Shown: piece by piece, positions 25,370-36,737 of the stretch
How the letters are laid out: the number at the start of each line of letters is the position of its first letter
Numbering within the stretch: the stretch's first letter is position 1
DNA from: Psychrobacter sp. bablab_jr014
GTDB lineage: Bacteria; Pseudomonadota; Gammaproteobacteria; Pseudomonadales; Moraxellaceae
Length of the DNA stretch: 64,000 nt
Assembly: GCF_016464015.1 (NCBI RefSeq)
Contig: NZ_JACDXT010000001.1
Span: 62,001 to 126,000 of the forward strand
Reading direction: 5' to 3'
Translations under genes and position numbers: made by a program
The notes under the pieces: model-generated
Databases searched by the model: none
Seen by the model: the letters and a program-made list of their open reading frames with translations, nothing else
Told to the model about the DNA's origin: nothing

Positions 25370-26995
25370 CTAACGAGCCTCCATTGCATCAAGCAGTTGC
25401 GTATTGATTGAACCGCCATCGCTATAAACATAAGCATTACTAATCCACTGCATCGCATGGCTGGACGTATCCAATATAGGCTGTGGGTATAGACCGAGCC
25501 AAATCAAGCCCGCCGCAAGAAGCAACAGCAATGACAGCTCGCGCTTGCCCAAATCTTTAAGACGGCGCTCTGGCAATCCATGCTGCTTGGTCGCTTGAAA
25601 CGCCACTTGTTTAATGTTGTTTTGTCCAAATAAGGCACGATAAATCAAAATCAGTGAATACAGACCTGCCAAGACCAAACTGATCGTCGCCAATACGACA
25701 AACGTAGGATAAGCGGCAAACGAGCCGAGCAAAATCATAAACTCGCCAATAAAGTTACCTGTGCCTGGAATACCAAGGAGCGCAGCACAGAAGAACATCA
25801 GCACAGGCGCATAGTAGCGGAACTGACCCCACATACCGCCCATCAAGGTCAAATCACGCGTATGTAGACGCTCATAAATCTGACCTGCCATGATGAATAG
25901 TGCCGCCGAGCTTAAACCATGTGCCAGCATCTGAATCATCAAGCCTTGTAAGCTGAGCAGCGAGCCGACATAGATGGCGAGTACCACAAAGCCCATGTGC
26001 GAAATACTGGTATACGCCAGCAGACGCTTCATATCGGTCTGCATAAAGGCAAGCCACGCACCGTAAAAAATACCAATCGTACCCAAAGTAATCGCAATCG
26101 GCGCAAACTCTTGTGATGCGGCAGGAAATAATGGCAATACAAAACGAATCAAGCCATAAGCGGCCGTCTTAATCAACACCCCTGCCAAGTCCACCGAACC
26201 TGCGGTTGGGGCTTGCGCATGCGCGTCAGGCAGCCAGCCATGAAACGGCATCACAGGCAACTTGACCGCAAAACCGATAAAGAAGCACAGCATGATGGGA
26301 TATTCCCAGCCGCCAAGTGGCGTACCGAGCAAATCATTGTAGTTAAAGCTGACCGCGCCTCTATAGTTATAATTAATCAGTACCAGCATCAAGATGCCGA
26401 CGAGCATAATCAAACCTGAGGCTTGGGTATAAATAAAGAACTTGGTCGCCGCATATTCTTTGGTTTTGCCGCCGACCACATCATGACCCCAAAGGGCAAT
26501 CAAGAAGTAAATCGGAACCAGCATCATCTCCCAAAAGAAGAAGAATAAGAACATATCGATGGCAAGAAACACCCCGATAACGCCGCCCAAGCTCCACAGC
26601 AAGTTTAAATGGAAAAAGCCCACACGGCGCTGAATCTCATTCCAAGAACATGCCACCGCTGCCACACCGAGCAATCCTGTCAAGCCAATCATTAATAGCG
26701 ACATACCGTCCATCGCTAGATGAAAGCTGATACCGAAATCAGGTATCCAAGGCAAAACAAACTGTGCTGTCCACGGCGTGGCCGCTTGAGCGCCAATGGC
26801 TTGCTCACTCATACCAGCAAACTGCCCTGACTGCCACAGTACCAGCGTCAATGCAAAGGTCAGCATCATACCAATAAGCGCAATCCAGCGCGGCAAGCGC
26901 TTATTAAACCGCTCTACCACCCAACACAGCAATCCGGCAATAAAAGGTATTGCAATCAATGCTGGCAGCATCCAATTTTGTTGAAACTCCATCAT
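25370..26995 (-). CDS. nuoM: NADH-quinone oxidoreductase subunit M
   Basis: Antiporter-like membrane subunit, 541 residues, in the middle of the complex I membrane arm. FFFFWEMMLVPIYFLI carries the key Glu, and LAGVLIKTAAYGLIRF the channel Lys. YTSISHMGFVVLAIYV matches the conserved helix. It begins one base after the nuoL stop with an ATGATG doublet, so the start may be 26995 or 26992. Confidence 0.96.
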   Translation of the reverse strand: MMEFQQNWMLPALIAIPFIAGLLCWVVERFNKRLPRWIALIGMMLTFALTLVLWQSGQFAGMSEQAIGAQAATPWTAQFVLPWIPDFGISFHLAMDGMSLLMIGLTGLLGVAAVACSWNEIQRRVGFFHLNLLWSLGGVIGVFLAIDMFLFFFFWEMMLVPIYFLIALWGHDVVGGKTKEYAATKFFIYTQASGLIMLVGILMLVLINYNYRGAVSFNYNDLLGTPLGGWEYPIMLCFFIGFAVKLPVMPFHGWLPDAHAQAPTAGSVDLAGVLIKTAAYGLIRFVLPLFPAASQEFAPIAITLGTIGIFYGAWLAFMQTDMKRLLAYTSISHMGFVVLAIYVGSLLSLQGLMIQMLAHGLSSAALFIMAGQIYERLHTRDLTLMGGMWGQFRYYAPVLMFFCAALLGIPGTGNFIGEFMILLGSFAAYPTFVVLATISLVLAGLYSLILIYRALFGQNNIKQVAFQATKQHGLPERRLKDLGKRELSLLLLLAAGLIWLGLYPQPILDTSSHAMQWISNAYVYSDGGSINTQLLDAMEAR

Positions 26996-26996
26996 G

Positions 26997-28871
26997 TTAT
27001 ACCACCGTCATCATTACCAGCACCAACAGCACAGCCATACCCAAGCCAAAGCTTGCTGCATAACCTCGAAGTGAGCCCGTCTGCGTCGCAGACAATGCCT
27101 TATTCCCCGCCGACACCAGCATGGGCAAAATGTTCCACGTCTTATCAACAGGGTCAGATTTAAGCAAGCGCCCGATGAGCAAAAAGGGCTTCACAAACAC
27201 CACATCGTACAAGGCATCAAAGCCTAAACCGTGATAGCACCATTGATACAAGGCATTGCCCACACGTGATGCTTTGAAGCGCGTCAGCATACGTCCCTTG
27301 TCCAGCACATACAGTACGACTGCAATCAGCAAACCAATACCCATCGCCGACATCGCGATAATCTCTGCCGTATGCTTGCCATGCGCCTCGCCTGCCAGCT
27401 CCATCATGTGCCCAACACTTTCAGGCAAGACGCCTTGTAGTGGTGGCGTAATCCACGCACCCACCGCCGTTGATAGCACGAGCAGCACGCTCAGTGGCAA
27501 CCAGTACGACACGCCTGACAATTTGTGCGCGTGTGTCTTTTCTTCACCAAAGAACACAATCCAAATCATACGGAACGTGTATAGCGCGGTTAAAAACGCC
27601 CCGAACACGCCCATATAGAACAGATACTGATGCCCTGTGGCATAGACTTCCCACAAGATGGCTTCTTTAGAATAAAAGCCGACCGTCACCCACGGAATCG
27701 CCGCAAGTGCCCCGCCACCAATGACAAAGCACCAAAAGACCAGCGGAATCTTGTGACGCAAGCCGCCCATCTTAAAAATATTTTGCTCATGATGAACAGA
27801 TAAAATCACCGCACCTGAGGCTAAGAACAGCAGTGCCTTAAAGAACGCGTGGCTCATCAAATGGAACACCGCGCCTTGCCATGCACCGACGCCGAGCGCC
27901 AAAAACATATAGCCAATCTGACTCATGGTCGAGTATGCCAAAATACGCTTGATGTCCGTTTGCGCCAGCGCACAAAAACCCGCGACAATCAGCGTAATCG
28001 CACCCACAGCGCCGACCCAATACAGCAGCACACCAGGCGTTAATAAGAACAAAGGATGCATACGTGCAATTAAGTACACGCCTGCCGTGACCATCGTCGC
28101 CGCGTGAATCAATGCCGATACAGGCGTCGGACCTGCCATCGCATCCGCCAGCCACGTATGTAGCGGAATCTGCGCCGACTTACCCATCGCGCCGCCGACC
28201 AACATCATCGTGGTCAATACCATCGTTGGGTTATTGACCGTAAACACCTCTGGCGCACGGGTGATAATGTCTTGAATGTTTAACGTACCAAACTCGCGGA
28301 ACAATAAGAATAAACCAAAGGCCAAGAACACATCGCCCACACGCGTAACCGTAAATGCCTTGATTGCCGCACGCCCATTGGCGCGCTCATGATAATAAAA
28401 ACCAATCAGCAAATAAGAGCAGATACCCACGCCTTCCCAGCCGAGGTACAGCAGTAATAAGTTGTCGCCCAAGACCAGCAAAAGCATACTGGCAACGAAC
28501 AGGTTCATGTAGCTAAAAAAGCGGGCAAAGCCTGTTTCGCCATCCATATACCATGACGCGAACAAATGAATTAAAAAGCCCACGCCCGTAATAACACCCG
28601 TCATGGTCAAGGCAAGACCATCAAAGCTGAGGCTAAAACCAGGCGCAAAATCGCCGACCTGAAACCACGTCCATAGCGGCAGCTGTACCACCTCGCCCGC
28701 AGGATAAGTGGTTAAAAAAGTAAAGCTGACAAACGCCGCCGTGAGTGCCGAGAGTAGCATACTGCCCACCCCAACCACAGTCGCTGCCATCTGTGACAAG
28801 CGGTCACGCATAAAGGCTAAAATCAAAAAGCCAATGAGCGGAAATATAAAGGTGAATGGTAATAAACTCAT
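26997..28871 (-). CDS. nuoL: NADH-quinone oxidoreductase subunit L
   Basis: The distal antiporter-like subunit of complex I, 624 residues, with the long lateral helix near its C-terminus. Conserved pieces: LLYLGWEGVGICSYLLIGFY, AMAGPTPVSALIHAATMVTAG and AYSTMSQIGYMFLALG. AAAGGA lies upstream of ATG 28871. The gap after nuoK is only 4 bases. Confidence 0.96.
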   Translation of the reverse strand: MSLLPFTFIFPLIGFLILAFMRDRLSQMAATVVGVGSMLLSALTAAFVSFTFLTTYPAGEVVQLPLWTWFQVGDFAPGFSLSFDGLALTMTGVITGVGFLIHLFASWYMDGETGFARFFSYMNLFVASMLLLVLGDNLLLLYLGWEGVGICSYLLIGFYYHERANGRAAIKAFTVTRVGDVFLAFGLFLLFREFGTLNIQDIITRAPEVFTVNNPTMVLTTMMLVGGAMGKSAQIPLHTWLADAMAGPTPVSALIHAATMVTAGVYLIARMHPLFLLTPGVLLYWVGAVGAITLIVAGFCALAQTDIKRILAYSTMSQIGYMFLALGVGAWQGAVFHLMSHAFFKALLFLASGAVILSVHHEQNIFKMGGLRHKIPLVFWCFVIGGGALAAIPWVTVGFYSKEAILWEVYATGHQYLFYMGVFGAFLTALYTFRMIWIVFFGEEKTHAHKLSGVSYWLPLSVLLVLSTAVGAWITPPLQGVLPESVGHMMELAGEAHGKHTAEIIAMSAMGIGLLIAVVLYVLDKGRMLTRFKASRVGNALYQWCYHGLGFDALYDVVFVKPFLLIGRLLKSDPVDKTWNILPMLVSAGNKALSATQTGSLRGYAASFGLGMAVLLVLVMMTVV

Positions 28872-28875
28872 GACA

Positions 28876-29268
28876 TCATCCTTTCATCTCATTGGCGCTA
28901 TCGACATCTAAATGCCCGCGCTTATGATAAAACTGCAACAATATGGCAAGACCGATCGAGGCCTCAGCCGCTGCTAAGGTCAAAATAAAGATAAACATAA
29001 TCTGTCCATCAGGGTCTGCCCAGCGACTGCCCGCCACAACGAACGCCAGCGCTGCCGCATTCATCATAATCTCAAGGCTCATCAGCATGAATAAAAAATT
29101 GCGGCGTACCATGACACCGCATAGCCCGATAGCAAACAAAATCCCTGCCAGTATCAGACCGTGCGTCATCGGAATCGAACCCAGTACTGCTACCGTATCC
29201 GCCATCGGTGGCACATAGCCCGCCACCTCATGCGCAAAAGGCTCTACTGCATTTACTGCTTGTACCAT
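28876..29268 (-). CDS. nuoK: NADH-quinone oxidoreductase subunit K, N-terminally extended
   Basis: Small membrane subunit of complex I with three helices and two conserved Glu residues ([14 protein letters not shown] and [12 protein letters not shown]). The family normally begins with a segment like [13 protein letters not shown]; here about 33 residues precede it, giving 130 residues against about 100. The longer form is supported by AAGGAG 8 bases before ATG 29268, which overlaps the nuoJ stop (TGATG); a GTG at 29271 is also possible. A later in-frame Met (near residue 22) has no visible site. Confidence 0.93.
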   Translation of the reverse strand: MVQAVNAVEPFAHEVAGYVPPMADTVAVLGSIPMTHGLILAGILFAIGLCGVMVRRNFLFMLMSLEIMMNAAALAFVVAGSRWADPDGQIMFIFILTLAAAEASIGLAILLQFYHKRGHLDVDSANEMKG

Positions 29269-29903
29269 CACTCAGACTCCTTTTGTGCCTTACGCGATTT
29301 GCCCACATAATCTTTGGGGTCGACCAACTCGTACTCATACGGCTTTGGCGCCTTGGCGGGCTTATCATAGTCAATGGCATCATCCAACGACTTTTTGCCC
29401 AAGTGATAGGCCGCAACCAGTGCTGCTAATAATAAGAGCGCTGCCACTTCGACAATCATCACATATTGCCCAAACAGCGACACACCGACCGCTTTTGCCG
29501 ATACTGTCGTGCCACCAATCATCGCCGCCTCATTCGGCTGCAGCCCAATCATGGCGTACAGTACGATGGCGATAATAATGGTAAGTCCTGTCGGTACTGC
29601 CCACGTCTTGGCATCCAGCCAGCGCTCTTCACGCGCATCGCTGTCCATGCCAAGGTTTAGCATCATGATCACAAAGACGAACAGCACCAAAATCGCGCCC
29701 GCGTAGACCACAATCTCAAGCGCACCAGCAAAGGGCGCCCCTAAAACAAAGAAGATACCCGCTACGGCTAACAGCGACACAATCATCGACAAAATAGCGT
29801 GTACAGGATTGGCGTGAATCACCACACGCAGGCTGGCAAAAATCGCCACCGCGGCAAGCGAATAAAAACCCACCAAATCGGGATTGTTCAAAAACTCCAT
29901 CAT
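29268..29903 (-). CDS. nuoJ: NADH-quinone oxidoreductase subunit J
   Basis: Five-helix membrane subunit at the join of the complex I arms, 211 residues. The conserved [19 protein letters not shown] helix is clear. The C-terminal tail ([20 protein letters not shown]) is hydrophilic and a little long. It overlaps nuoI at an ATGATG, with starts at 29903 or 29900 equally possible, and overlaps nuoK at its stop. Confidence 0.95.
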   Translation of the reverse strand: MMEFLNNPDLVGFYSLAAVAIFASLRVVIHANPVHAILSMIVSLLAVAGIFFVLGAPFAGALEIVVYAGAILVLFVFVIMMLNLGMDSDAREERWLDAKTWAVPTGLTIIIAIVLYAMIGLQPNEAAMIGGTTVSAKAVGVSLFGQYVMIVEVAALLLLAALVAAYHLGKKSLDDAIDYDKPAKAPKPYEYELVDPKDYVGKSRKAQKESE

Positions 29904-30460
29904 GGCAGTAAGCTCCGTAGATCCACAGGGGCAGCTTCGTTTTGGGCAGCGCCTTTTGGCTTGTCTGCCACCGCCATACCCGTCACGCGATAGTAATTAT
30001 AGTTGGGATATTTACCCGGCCCTGAGATGAGCAGATGCTCTTTTTCATAGACTAAGTTTTGGCGCACATACTCGCCCAGCTCAAAATCAGGAGTCAGCTG
30101 AATGGCAGTCGTCGGACACGCCTCTTCGCACATCCCGCAAAAGATGCAACGCGAAAAGTTGATACGGAAAAACTCAGGATACCAGCGCCCATCGTCACGT
30201 TCTGCCTTTTGCAGCGAGATACAGCCGACAGGACAGGCGACCGCACACAGGTTACACGCCACGCAGCGCTCGTCCCCATCAGGGTCACGCGTCAGGACAA
30301 TGCGTCCACGAAAGCGCGGCGGCACAGGTACGGGCTGCTCAGGATACAAAATGGTATCACGCGGTCTGAGCGCATGACTGTTGACCATCCACATACTACG
30401 GACAATGGTAAAAATACCAACGACGGTCTTTTTTATGCTCGTAAAAAAAGGTGCTAACAT
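29900..30460 (-). CDS. nuoI: NADH-quinone oxidoreductase subunit I
   Basis: Carries clusters N6a and N6b of complex I, bridging the peripheral arm and the quinone site. Two eight-iron-type motifs are intact: [15 protein letters not shown] and [16 protein letters not shown] chose ATG 30460 (186 residues) because AAGGAAA lies just upstream; the frame opens at 30493 without a site. There is a gap of about 110 bases after nuoH, the second longest in the operon. Confidence 0.95.
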   Translation of the reverse strand: MLAPFFTSIKKTVVGIFTIVRSMWMVNSHALRPRDTILYPEQPVPVPPRFRGRIVLTRDPDGDERCVACNLCAVACPVGCISLQKAERDDGRWYPEFFRINFSRCIFCGMCEEACPTTAIQLTPDFELGEYVRQNLVYEKEHLLISGPGKYPNYNYYRVTGMAVADKPKGAAQNEAAPVDLRSLLP

Positions 30461-30572
30461 GGAACTTTCCTTTGCGTATTTTGCAATGCTCACTCAATGA
30501 AGTTCGCTTTTATCACAACAAACGCGCTCGCCAATGAGCCGTTTTTTATTCTTAGGTCTCATGCACTAGGCA

Positions 30573-31607
30573 CTACGCCATCATTAACATCACCGCCGCT
30601 GTCGCCAGCAGGTTGATTAAAGTCACAGGCAAGCACACTTTCCAGCCAAAATTCATCACCTGATCATAGCGTGGGCGCATGAGCGAGCCACGCGCTAGAA
30701 CAAACATGGTCATAAAAAATAACGTCTTTATCATGAACCAAAACGCAGGTGGAATAAACGGAATATCAAGGTTAAACGGTGCCAGCCAGCCGCCAAAAAA
30801 CAGACACGTCATCAGCGAAGAAATTAGCACCACGTTGACATACTCACCGATAAAGAACATACCAAACTTCATGCCCGAATACTCGACATGATACCCTTCG
30901 GCAAGCTCTTGCTCGGCTTCGGGTTGGTCAAAAGGATGACGGTGCGTTACCGCAACCCCTGCCACCACAAAGGTCAAAAATCCCAAAAATTGCGGAATGA
31001 TATACCAGCCATCCGCTTGTGCTTCGACAATCGCGCGTAGGTTAAATGAGCCTGTCAACGCCACCACGCCCATCAAGGACAAGCCCAAAAAGACCTCGTA
31101 ACTGATGGTTTGCGCCGCAGAACGTAAGCCACCAAGTAGCGAGAATTTGTTCGCTGACGCCCAGCCACCGAACATCACCGCGTATACCGCGATACCTGCC
31201 ATCGCAAAGAAGAACAAAATGCCAATGTCCCAATCTGCCACGCCAAGGGTCGGCGATACAGGAATGATGGCAAAAGAGGCAAGCGCGGTAAACATCGCCA
31301 CCGCAGGCGCTAAGGTAAAGATAAACTTATCGGTAAAATTAGGCGTCCAGTCTTCTTTAAAGAAGATTTTAAGCATATCGGCGACCAGCTGTAGCGAACC
31401 AAAGGGGCCAACACGGTTTGGACCATAGCGGTCTTGCCACAATGCCAACATACGGCGTTCATAAACAATCATTAAGGCGGCGACAATAACCACCGCCAAA
31501 AAGATAACAATCGACTGCCCGACCATAAATAAAATCGACCAGGTGTCTTGGCTTAACGTGTTTGCCAAAAAGCTTGGCACCTCAGGGATAATACGGGTCA
31601 CTTGCAT
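30573..31607 (-). CDS. nuoH: NADH-quinone oxidoreductase subunit H
   Basis: Membrane subunit forming much of the quinone-binding chamber, 344 residues, eight helices. Marks: [16 protein letters not shown], the helix [36 protein letters not shown] with conserved acids, and the MRPRYDQ end. AGGAG 8 bases before ATG 31607 fixes the start, one base after the nuoG stop; the frame is open to 31670 inside nuoG. Confidence 0.95.
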   Translation of the reverse strand: MQVTRIIPEVPSFLANTLSQDTWSILFMVGQSIVIFLAVVIVAALMIVYERRMLALWQDRYGPNRVGPFGSLQLVADMLKIFFKEDWTPNFTDKFIFTLAPAVAMFTALASFAIIPVSPTLGVADWDIGILFFFAMAGIAVYAVMFGGWASANKFSLLGGLRSAAQTISYEVFLGLSLMGVVALTGSFNLRAIVEAQADGWYIIPQFLGFLTFVVAGVAVTHRHPFDQPEAEQELAEGYHVEYSGMKFGMFFIGEYVNVVLISSLMTCLFFGGWLAPFNLDIPFIPPAFWFMIKTLFFMTMFVLARGSLMRPRYDQVMNFGWKVCLPVTLINLLATAAVMLMMA

Positions 31608-31608
31608 A

Positions 31609-34600
31609 TCACATCTCCTGTGCGGTGCTGGCAGCACGTGTGTCTTGAGCCAAGCGCTCAGCGTCATCATGCATCAGCCCTGTGGTGGTCACAGGCGCCG
31701 CAACTTTTTGTACCGACGCTGGCAGCTGACTGTTCAAAATCGGCACTTGTCCTGACAGATAGCCAATACAGCCCTCTGCCAAATACGGCACGATGCTAAC
31801 GGGCAAGGTCACGTCGGTACCATCAACGGTAATCATCAGATAGTCTCCCGCCACAACGCCCCACGCCTGCGCATCGTCTTGTGCGATATACCACATCGGC
31901 GCAATCATTTGCGTTGCAACCAGTGGACTGCGTGATGCCATTGGCGAGCTGGCGTACAGATTGTACAGCGGCACGAGCTTGGCTTGATGATGTGCCATAT
32001 CGGTGCTTGGCATATGGCGACTTTCAGGCGCGACATACTGACGCGGTGCAAGACGTGGTAAGCTGTCGAACAGACGTACGCCTGCATCGCCATTTTTAAG
32101 ATGACCACCGACCTTGTCTTGGTATTTGTTCCATGCTTGTGGCGAGTTCCAGCCTGCCGACTGCGCGAACGGAATCATCGCGCTTGGGGTTTTGTCGCCA
32201 CTATAGCCTTCCATAGAGAAGGTTAAGCTGGTGTCCAAATCCTTAGGCTGCATCGGCTCGTGTACCGAAATGGGCGCACGCATGGCAGTACGACCTGAAT
32301 AACGGCGCGGCTCACGGGCAATTTTTAGCCCCGTAATACGGTAGTCAGCATCAGGCGCGGCGTTTTTGATATCCGCAAGTTTGGGATGCGTAGCAATCAA
32401 GGCATTAATCACATCATCAAGCTGCGTCCAGTCCACAGGCTTGCCTTCGAGGTTGCTGTGTACCGCATGCAGCCAGCGCCAGCCTTCTTTAATACCGCTC
32501 ATCGGATGATAGTAGCGGTTGTCATAGACTTGGAAAAAGCGCTGGGCGCGACCTTCGGCAGAGACGAGCGTGCCGTCCGCTTCAGCAAAGCTTGCCGCTG
32601 GCAATACGATATCGGCATGGCTGTGCCAATCGAGCAGCTGATGATCCAGCGCAATCACGGTCTTGTCACTGAGCAGCTGCGCCAGCTTGTCTTCAGTCAT
32701 CACATCGGTCAGCTGATTTTCAGCGACCACGACGACATCAAAGTCATTCGCCAGCAGTTCTTCTACCGATTTACCGCCGAGCAGCGACACACCGATGCTG
32801 TTGGCATCAGGAACCGCGAGGTAAATACCCGCCACTCTTGCGTAATCGGTATTTTCCTCTAGCAGCTCTAGCGCGTCCGCAGGCTCACGCTCAAGGTCAT
32901 CTTGCGCGTCTTTGTTGGTGCCTGTTTCAGGTTTGTCAGGTTTTGCCGCCAGCTCTTGGTCGTCCTCAAGCGCATCGCCCGCTTGCTCATCGGCTGCCGC
33001 TTGCGCGGCACGGACACGCGCATTGTGCGCTTCGATATGCTCATGCTCGTGGTCTTGGATGGCGGTACGTTTGGCGCTTAGCGCTTGGGTAATTTGCGCC
33101 GCCGCTTCAATAACCGCGACCGAATATAGGCTGCTGCCTGAGACCACCAGTGGCTTGTCTGCGCCAATCAAATCATACGCGATTTGCTGGGCAAGCGCGT
33201 ACATGGGGTCGTCATGGTCATCACTTGGCGCGCTCAGCTCAGCGCGTACTTCGGGCAAGCTATCAATCGCTTCGGCAACTTTAAAGCCCAATTGTGCGAT
33301 GTCTTCAGGCGTCGCCACACAGCTGACTTTGCTGATGTCATCAAGCTTGGTTTGTGCCACGTCGATGATATAAACAGGGCTTTTTGCGCCTTGGCTGATA
33401 CGCTGCACAGGCTCAGCAAGCCACGGCTGAGTTTTGGTCGCCGCCGCCATTTTTACCGCTTCATTTTTTGCCGACTGGCGGATAGACAGTGCCACACGTG
33501 CCGCCGTTTGCGTGATGTCTTCACCCAAGACTAGCACCGCATCGTGTTTTTCGATATCGGTTAAGGTAGGGTTATAAATCCCGTCCGTGCTAAGCACCTC
33601 GATACATTTATTGACCAAGGTTTGCTGCTGGTGGTTCAGACCCGTTGAGTAGTTGTCAAAGCCGACCAGGTTTTTTAGGGCAAAGTTGGTCTCAAGGCTG
33701 GCACGCGGTGAGCCAATACCGATGACCTTTTTGTCTTTAATGCGTTTGATGGTTTCATCGAGCGCATAGTCGATGCTGATTTTGGCGTGTTTGTCATTAA
33801 TACGCTCAAGCGCTTGGGTTGGGCGGTCAGCGCGGTTGACGTAACCATAACCAAAGCGACCACGGTCACATAAGAAGTAACGGTTGACGTCGCCGTTATA
33901 GCGGTTTTCGATACGACGCAACTCGCCATAGCGCTCCCCTGCCGAGGTGTTACAGCCGACTGAGCAGCCATGACAGATGCTCGGCGCATACTGCATGTCC
34001 CATTTGCGGTTGTAGCGGTCAGAGTGCGTCTTATCGGTGAACACCCCTGTTGGGCAGACTTCGGTTAAGTTGCCCGAAAACTCACTTTCAAACTGTCCGT
34101 CTTTGTCACGACCAAAGTACACGCGGTTGTTTGACGCATACACGCCCAAATCTTCACCACCTGCGTAGTCTTTATAAAAACGCACACAGCGATAGCACGC
34201 GATGCAGCGGTTCATCTCATGCGCGATAAAAGGTCCAAGCTCTTGGTTGTGGTGCGTGCGCTTGGTAAAGCGGTAACGGCGGCGGTTGTGCCCTGACATA
34301 TAGGTCATGTCTTGTAAGTGGCAATGTCCGCCCTCTTCGCAGGTTGGGCAATCGTGCGGGTGGTTGGTCATGAGCAGCTCGACCATAGATTTACGAAACG
34401 CTTTGGCTTCGTCATCGGTCACTGAAATGTACATATCATCGCTCGGCGCGACCATGCATGACATGACCAAGCGGCCGCGACCTGCTTCTAAATCTTCTTT
34501 GGACTGGTACTGCTTAACCGCGCACTGACGGCATGAGCCGACTGAACCGAGCGCGGGATGATAACAAAAATACGGCACATCAATGCCAAGGGACAGACAC

Positions 34601-34665
34601 GCCTGTAATAGGTTGTCCGCGCCATCGACTTCAACGGTGCTTCCATCAATATGAATGACTGCCAT
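31609..34665 (-). CDS. nuoG: NADH-quinone oxidoreductase subunit G, with acidic insertion
   Basis: The largest peripheral subunit of complex I. N-terminal cluster motifs are all present: the [2Fe-2S] region [39 protein letters not shown], and the extra distal cluster site [10 protein letters not shown] molybdopterin-oxidoreductase-like domain follows. At 1018 residues it is about 110 longer than E. coli NuoG (908). Much of the excess is a charged, Ala-, Glu- and Asp-rich, probably disordered stretch at about residues 530-608, with no frame disruption. AAGGAG stands just before ATG 34665. Confidence 0.95.
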   Translation of the reverse strand: MAVIHIDGSTVEVDGADNLLQACLSLGIDVPYFCYHPALGSVGSCRQCAVKQYQSKEDLEAGRGRLVMSCMVAPSDDMYISVTDDEAKAFRKSMVELLMTNHPHDCPTCEEGGHCHLQDMTYMSGHNRRRYRFTKRTHHNQELGPFIAHEMNRCIACYRCVRFYKDYAGGEDLGVYASNNRVYFGRDKDGQFESEFSGNLTEVCPTGVFTDKTHSDRYNRKWDMQYAPSICHGCSVGCNTSAGERYGELRRIENRYNGDVNRYFLCDRGRFGYGYVNRADRPTQALERINDKHAKISIDYALDETIKRIKDKKVIGIGSPRASLETNFALKNLVGFDNYSTGLNHQQQTLVNKCIEVLSTDGIYNPTLTDIEKHDAVLVLGEDITQTAARVALSIRQSAKNEAVKMAAATKTQPWLAEPVQRISQGAKSPVYIIDVAQTKLDDISKVSCVATPEDIAQLGFKVAEAIDSLPEVRAELSAPSDDHDDPMYALAQQIAYDLIGADKPLVVSGSSLYSVAVIEAAAQITQALSAKRTAIQDHEHEHIEAHNARVRAAQAAADEQAGDALEDDQELAAKPDKPETGTNKDAQDDLEREPADALELLEENTDYARVAGIYLAVPDANSIGVSLLGGKSVEELLANDFDVVVVAENQLTDVMTEDKLAQLLSDKTVIALDHQLLDWHSHADIVLPAASFAEADGTLVSAEGRAQRFFQVYDNRYYHPMSGIKEGWRWLHAVHSNLEGKPVDWTQLDDVINALIATHPKLADIKNAAPDADYRITGLKIAREPRRYSGRTAMRAPISVHEPMQPKDLDTSLTFSMEGYSGDKTPSAMIPFAQSAGWNSPQAWNKYQDKVGGHLKNGDAGVRLFDSLPRLAPRQYVAPESRHMPSTDMAHHQAKLVPLYNLYASSPMASRSPLVATQMIAPMWYIAQDDAQAWGVVAGDYLMITVDGTDVTLPVSIVPYLAEGCIGYLSGQVPILNSQLPASVQKVAAPVTTTGLMHDDAERLAQDTRAASTAQEM

Positions 34666-34675
34666 GCCGCTCTCC

Positions 34676-36097
34676 TTATTTCGCTGCTGACTGCTGACTG
34701 GCAGCGTCTATGACATCTTCACCGACCCCTTGGACGATTTTTTGGTCAAACTCAGGGCGGAAATATTTGATCGCACTCATTAGCGGCTCCATAGCACCTG
34801 GGGCATGAGCGCAAAAAGTCTTGCCAATCCACAAATCGCGGGTCAAGCCTTCTAGTTTTTCGACATCGCCGACTTGTCCTTCACCATCATTGATGGCGGT
34901 CAAAATCTTGACCCCCCATGGCAGACCATCACGGCAGGGCGTACACCAGCCACACGACTCACGTTGAAAGAAAATCTCCAGATTGCGTACCAATGGCACC
35001 ATGTCTTGTGCCTCATCGACGACCATGATCAAACCTGTGCCCATACGGCTGCCTGCCTTTTGAATGGGGTCAAAATCCATCACCACATCTAAATGCTCAG
35101 CGGTCAAAAAGTCGGTCGATGCGCCGCCAGGCAACCATGCTTTGAGCGTGCGCCCCTCTTGCATGCCGCCTGCAAAGTCTTCGATAATCTCGCGTGCGGT
35201 GTAGCCAAAAGGCAACTCCCAAAGACCAGGATCATTAACCAGACCTGAGCAGCCAAACAGCTTGGTGCCTGGGGTTTCGCTTGCGCCTTTGTCTTTAGGC
35301 AAGTTCTGATACCATTCGCTACCGTTTAACACGATGGCGGGCACGTTATTGAGCGTTTCGACGTTGTTGACCACGGTTGGGCGACCCCATGCCCCTGCCA
35401 CTTGTGGAAATGGCGGCTTGGTACGTGGGTTTGCGCGGCGACCTTCTAGGCAGTTAATCAATGCTGTTTCTTCACCGCAAATATAACGCCCAGCACCTGT
35501 GTGTACGTGCAAATCAAAGCTAAAATCTGAGCCTAAAATATTGTCGCCGACCAGATTGTTTGCCTTTAGCTCATCAATCGCCGCCATCAAGCGCTCAGCG
35601 GCTAAAATATATTCACCGCGAATAAAGATATAGCCTGCGGTTGCACCGATGACATACGCTGAAATCAGCATGCCTTCGATAAGCTGCATCGGCAGACGCT
35701 CCATCAACAGACGGTCTTTAAACGTGCCTGGCTCCATTTCATCAGCATTACAAACAAGGTAACGCGGCCCCCCATCGGGTGGCGCCATCAGTGACCACTT
35801 GATACCCGCTGGGAAACCTGCACCGCCGCGCCCTTTGACCACCGCATCTTTGATGGTTTTTAAAATCTCTTCAGGCGGCTTCGACAGTGCCATTTTTAGC
35901 GCTTCAAACCCTTGTAAGGATTCATAAGTGGCCAAATCAAGCACCGCGTCATGATGCGCCAAGCGCCATGTTAATGGCTTGGTCTTACTGTTCGCGGTTT
36001 CTTTATCGCCATAAATAGGGATGCGCTGCTTGTTCAGCTGGCTTGGGGCTTTACCCTGACCACGTTTGGCAATTTGCTCAGCAATCGTTAATCTCAT
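34676..36097 (-). CDS. nuoF: NADH-quinone oxidoreductase subunit F
   Basis: Binds NADH and FMN and carries cluster N3, 473 residues. [13 protein letters not shown] and [16 protein letters not shown] are the NADH/FMN loops; [12 protein letters not shown] plus the later CAH hold the [4Fe-4S] cluster. Its ATG overlaps the nuoE stop by 4 bases (ATGA), which implies coupled translation. The order E-F-G is standard. Confidence 0.96.
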   Translation of the reverse strand: MRLTIAEQIAKRGQGKAPSQLNKQRIPIYGDKETANSKTKPLTWRLAHHDAVLDLATYESLQGFEALKMALSKPPEEILKTIKDAVVKGRGGAGFPAGIKWSLMAPPDGGPRYLVCNADEMEPGTFKDRLLMERLPMQLIEGMLISAYVIGATAGYIFIRGEYILAAERLMAAIDELKANNLVGDNILGSDFSFDLHVHTGAGRYICGEETALINCLEGRRANPRTKPPFPQVAGAWGRPTVVNNVETLNNVPAIVLNGSEWYQNLPKDKGASETPGTKLFGCSGLVNDPGLWELPFGYTAREIIEDFAGGMQEGRTLKAWLPGGASTDFLTAEHLDVVMDFDPIQKAGSRMGTGLIMVVDEAQDMVPLVRNLEIFFQRESCGWCTPCRDGLPWGVKILTAINDGEGQVGDVEKLEGLTRDLWIGKTFCAHAPGAMEPLMSAIKYFRPEFDQKIVQGVGEDVIDAASQQSAAK

Positions 36098-36603
36098 GCG
36101 TATAGCTCCAGTAGTTGGGCGACATCGTCAGGCTGTACAGGACCGTACGTGTCCTCGTCAATCAACACCGCAGGACCTTTGTCACAGTTGCCAAGGCAGC
36201 AGATGGGCAACAAGGTAAAGCGTCCATCAGCAGTCGTCTGTCCGTACTCAATACCCAGCTCTGTACGCAGGCGCGCTGACAGTGCCTCATAGCCTGTTAG
36301 GTAACAGGCCACCGAATCACAAATCAAAATCACATGACGACCGACGGGCTGACGGTAAATGCGGTTAAAAAAGGTCGCAACCCCTTCAACGTCAGTGACA
36401 GGAATATCGAGCATATTGGCGACGGCATTGACTTGGGCATCATTGACCCAGCCGTTACGTTTTTGCACGATTTTTAGCGCATCTAATGAGGCAGCACGGG
36501 CGTGCGGGTAATGATGCATGTACTCATGAATGGCGGCAATTTCGCTCGCGGTTAGGATGCTCTCGACATCGACTTTGGGCGCTTTGTCAGAAACTATCTT
36601 CAT
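36094..36603 (-). CDS. nuoE: NADH-quinone oxidoreductase subunit E
   Basis: Thioredoxin-fold subunit with [2Fe-2S] cluster N1a, 169 residues. Ligand cysteines are in CDSVAC and CLGNC. A 134-base gap separates it from nuoCD, the longest within the operon; I see no clear hairpin or gene in that gap. AGGA lies about 13 bases before ATG 36603, a rather long distance. Confidence 0.95.
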   Translation of the reverse strand: MKIVSDKAPKVDVESILTASEIAAIHEYMHHYPHARAASLDALKIVQKRNGWVNDAQVNAVANMLDIPVTDVEGVATFFNRIYRQPVGRHVILICDSVACYLTGYEALSARLRTELGIEYGQTTADGRFTLLPICCLGNCDKGPAVLIDEDTYGPVQPDDVAQLLELYA

Positions 36604-36737
36604 AATCTTTTGTTATCCTCACTCATCACGCAATCAGTGACCTGACGGCGTCTGGTGTGCCTCTTGGCGATACTGGTATGAATACTCTTTTTGTGATTGC
36701 CTCACGCTTGACGCAAGGCAAAATTTTTATGTTGCAT

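Noticed and set aside
32386-32862. 158-codon plus-strand ORF inside nuoG
   Set aside because: A long antisense frame produced by the base composition of nuoG; nuoG has complete cluster motifs on the other strand.
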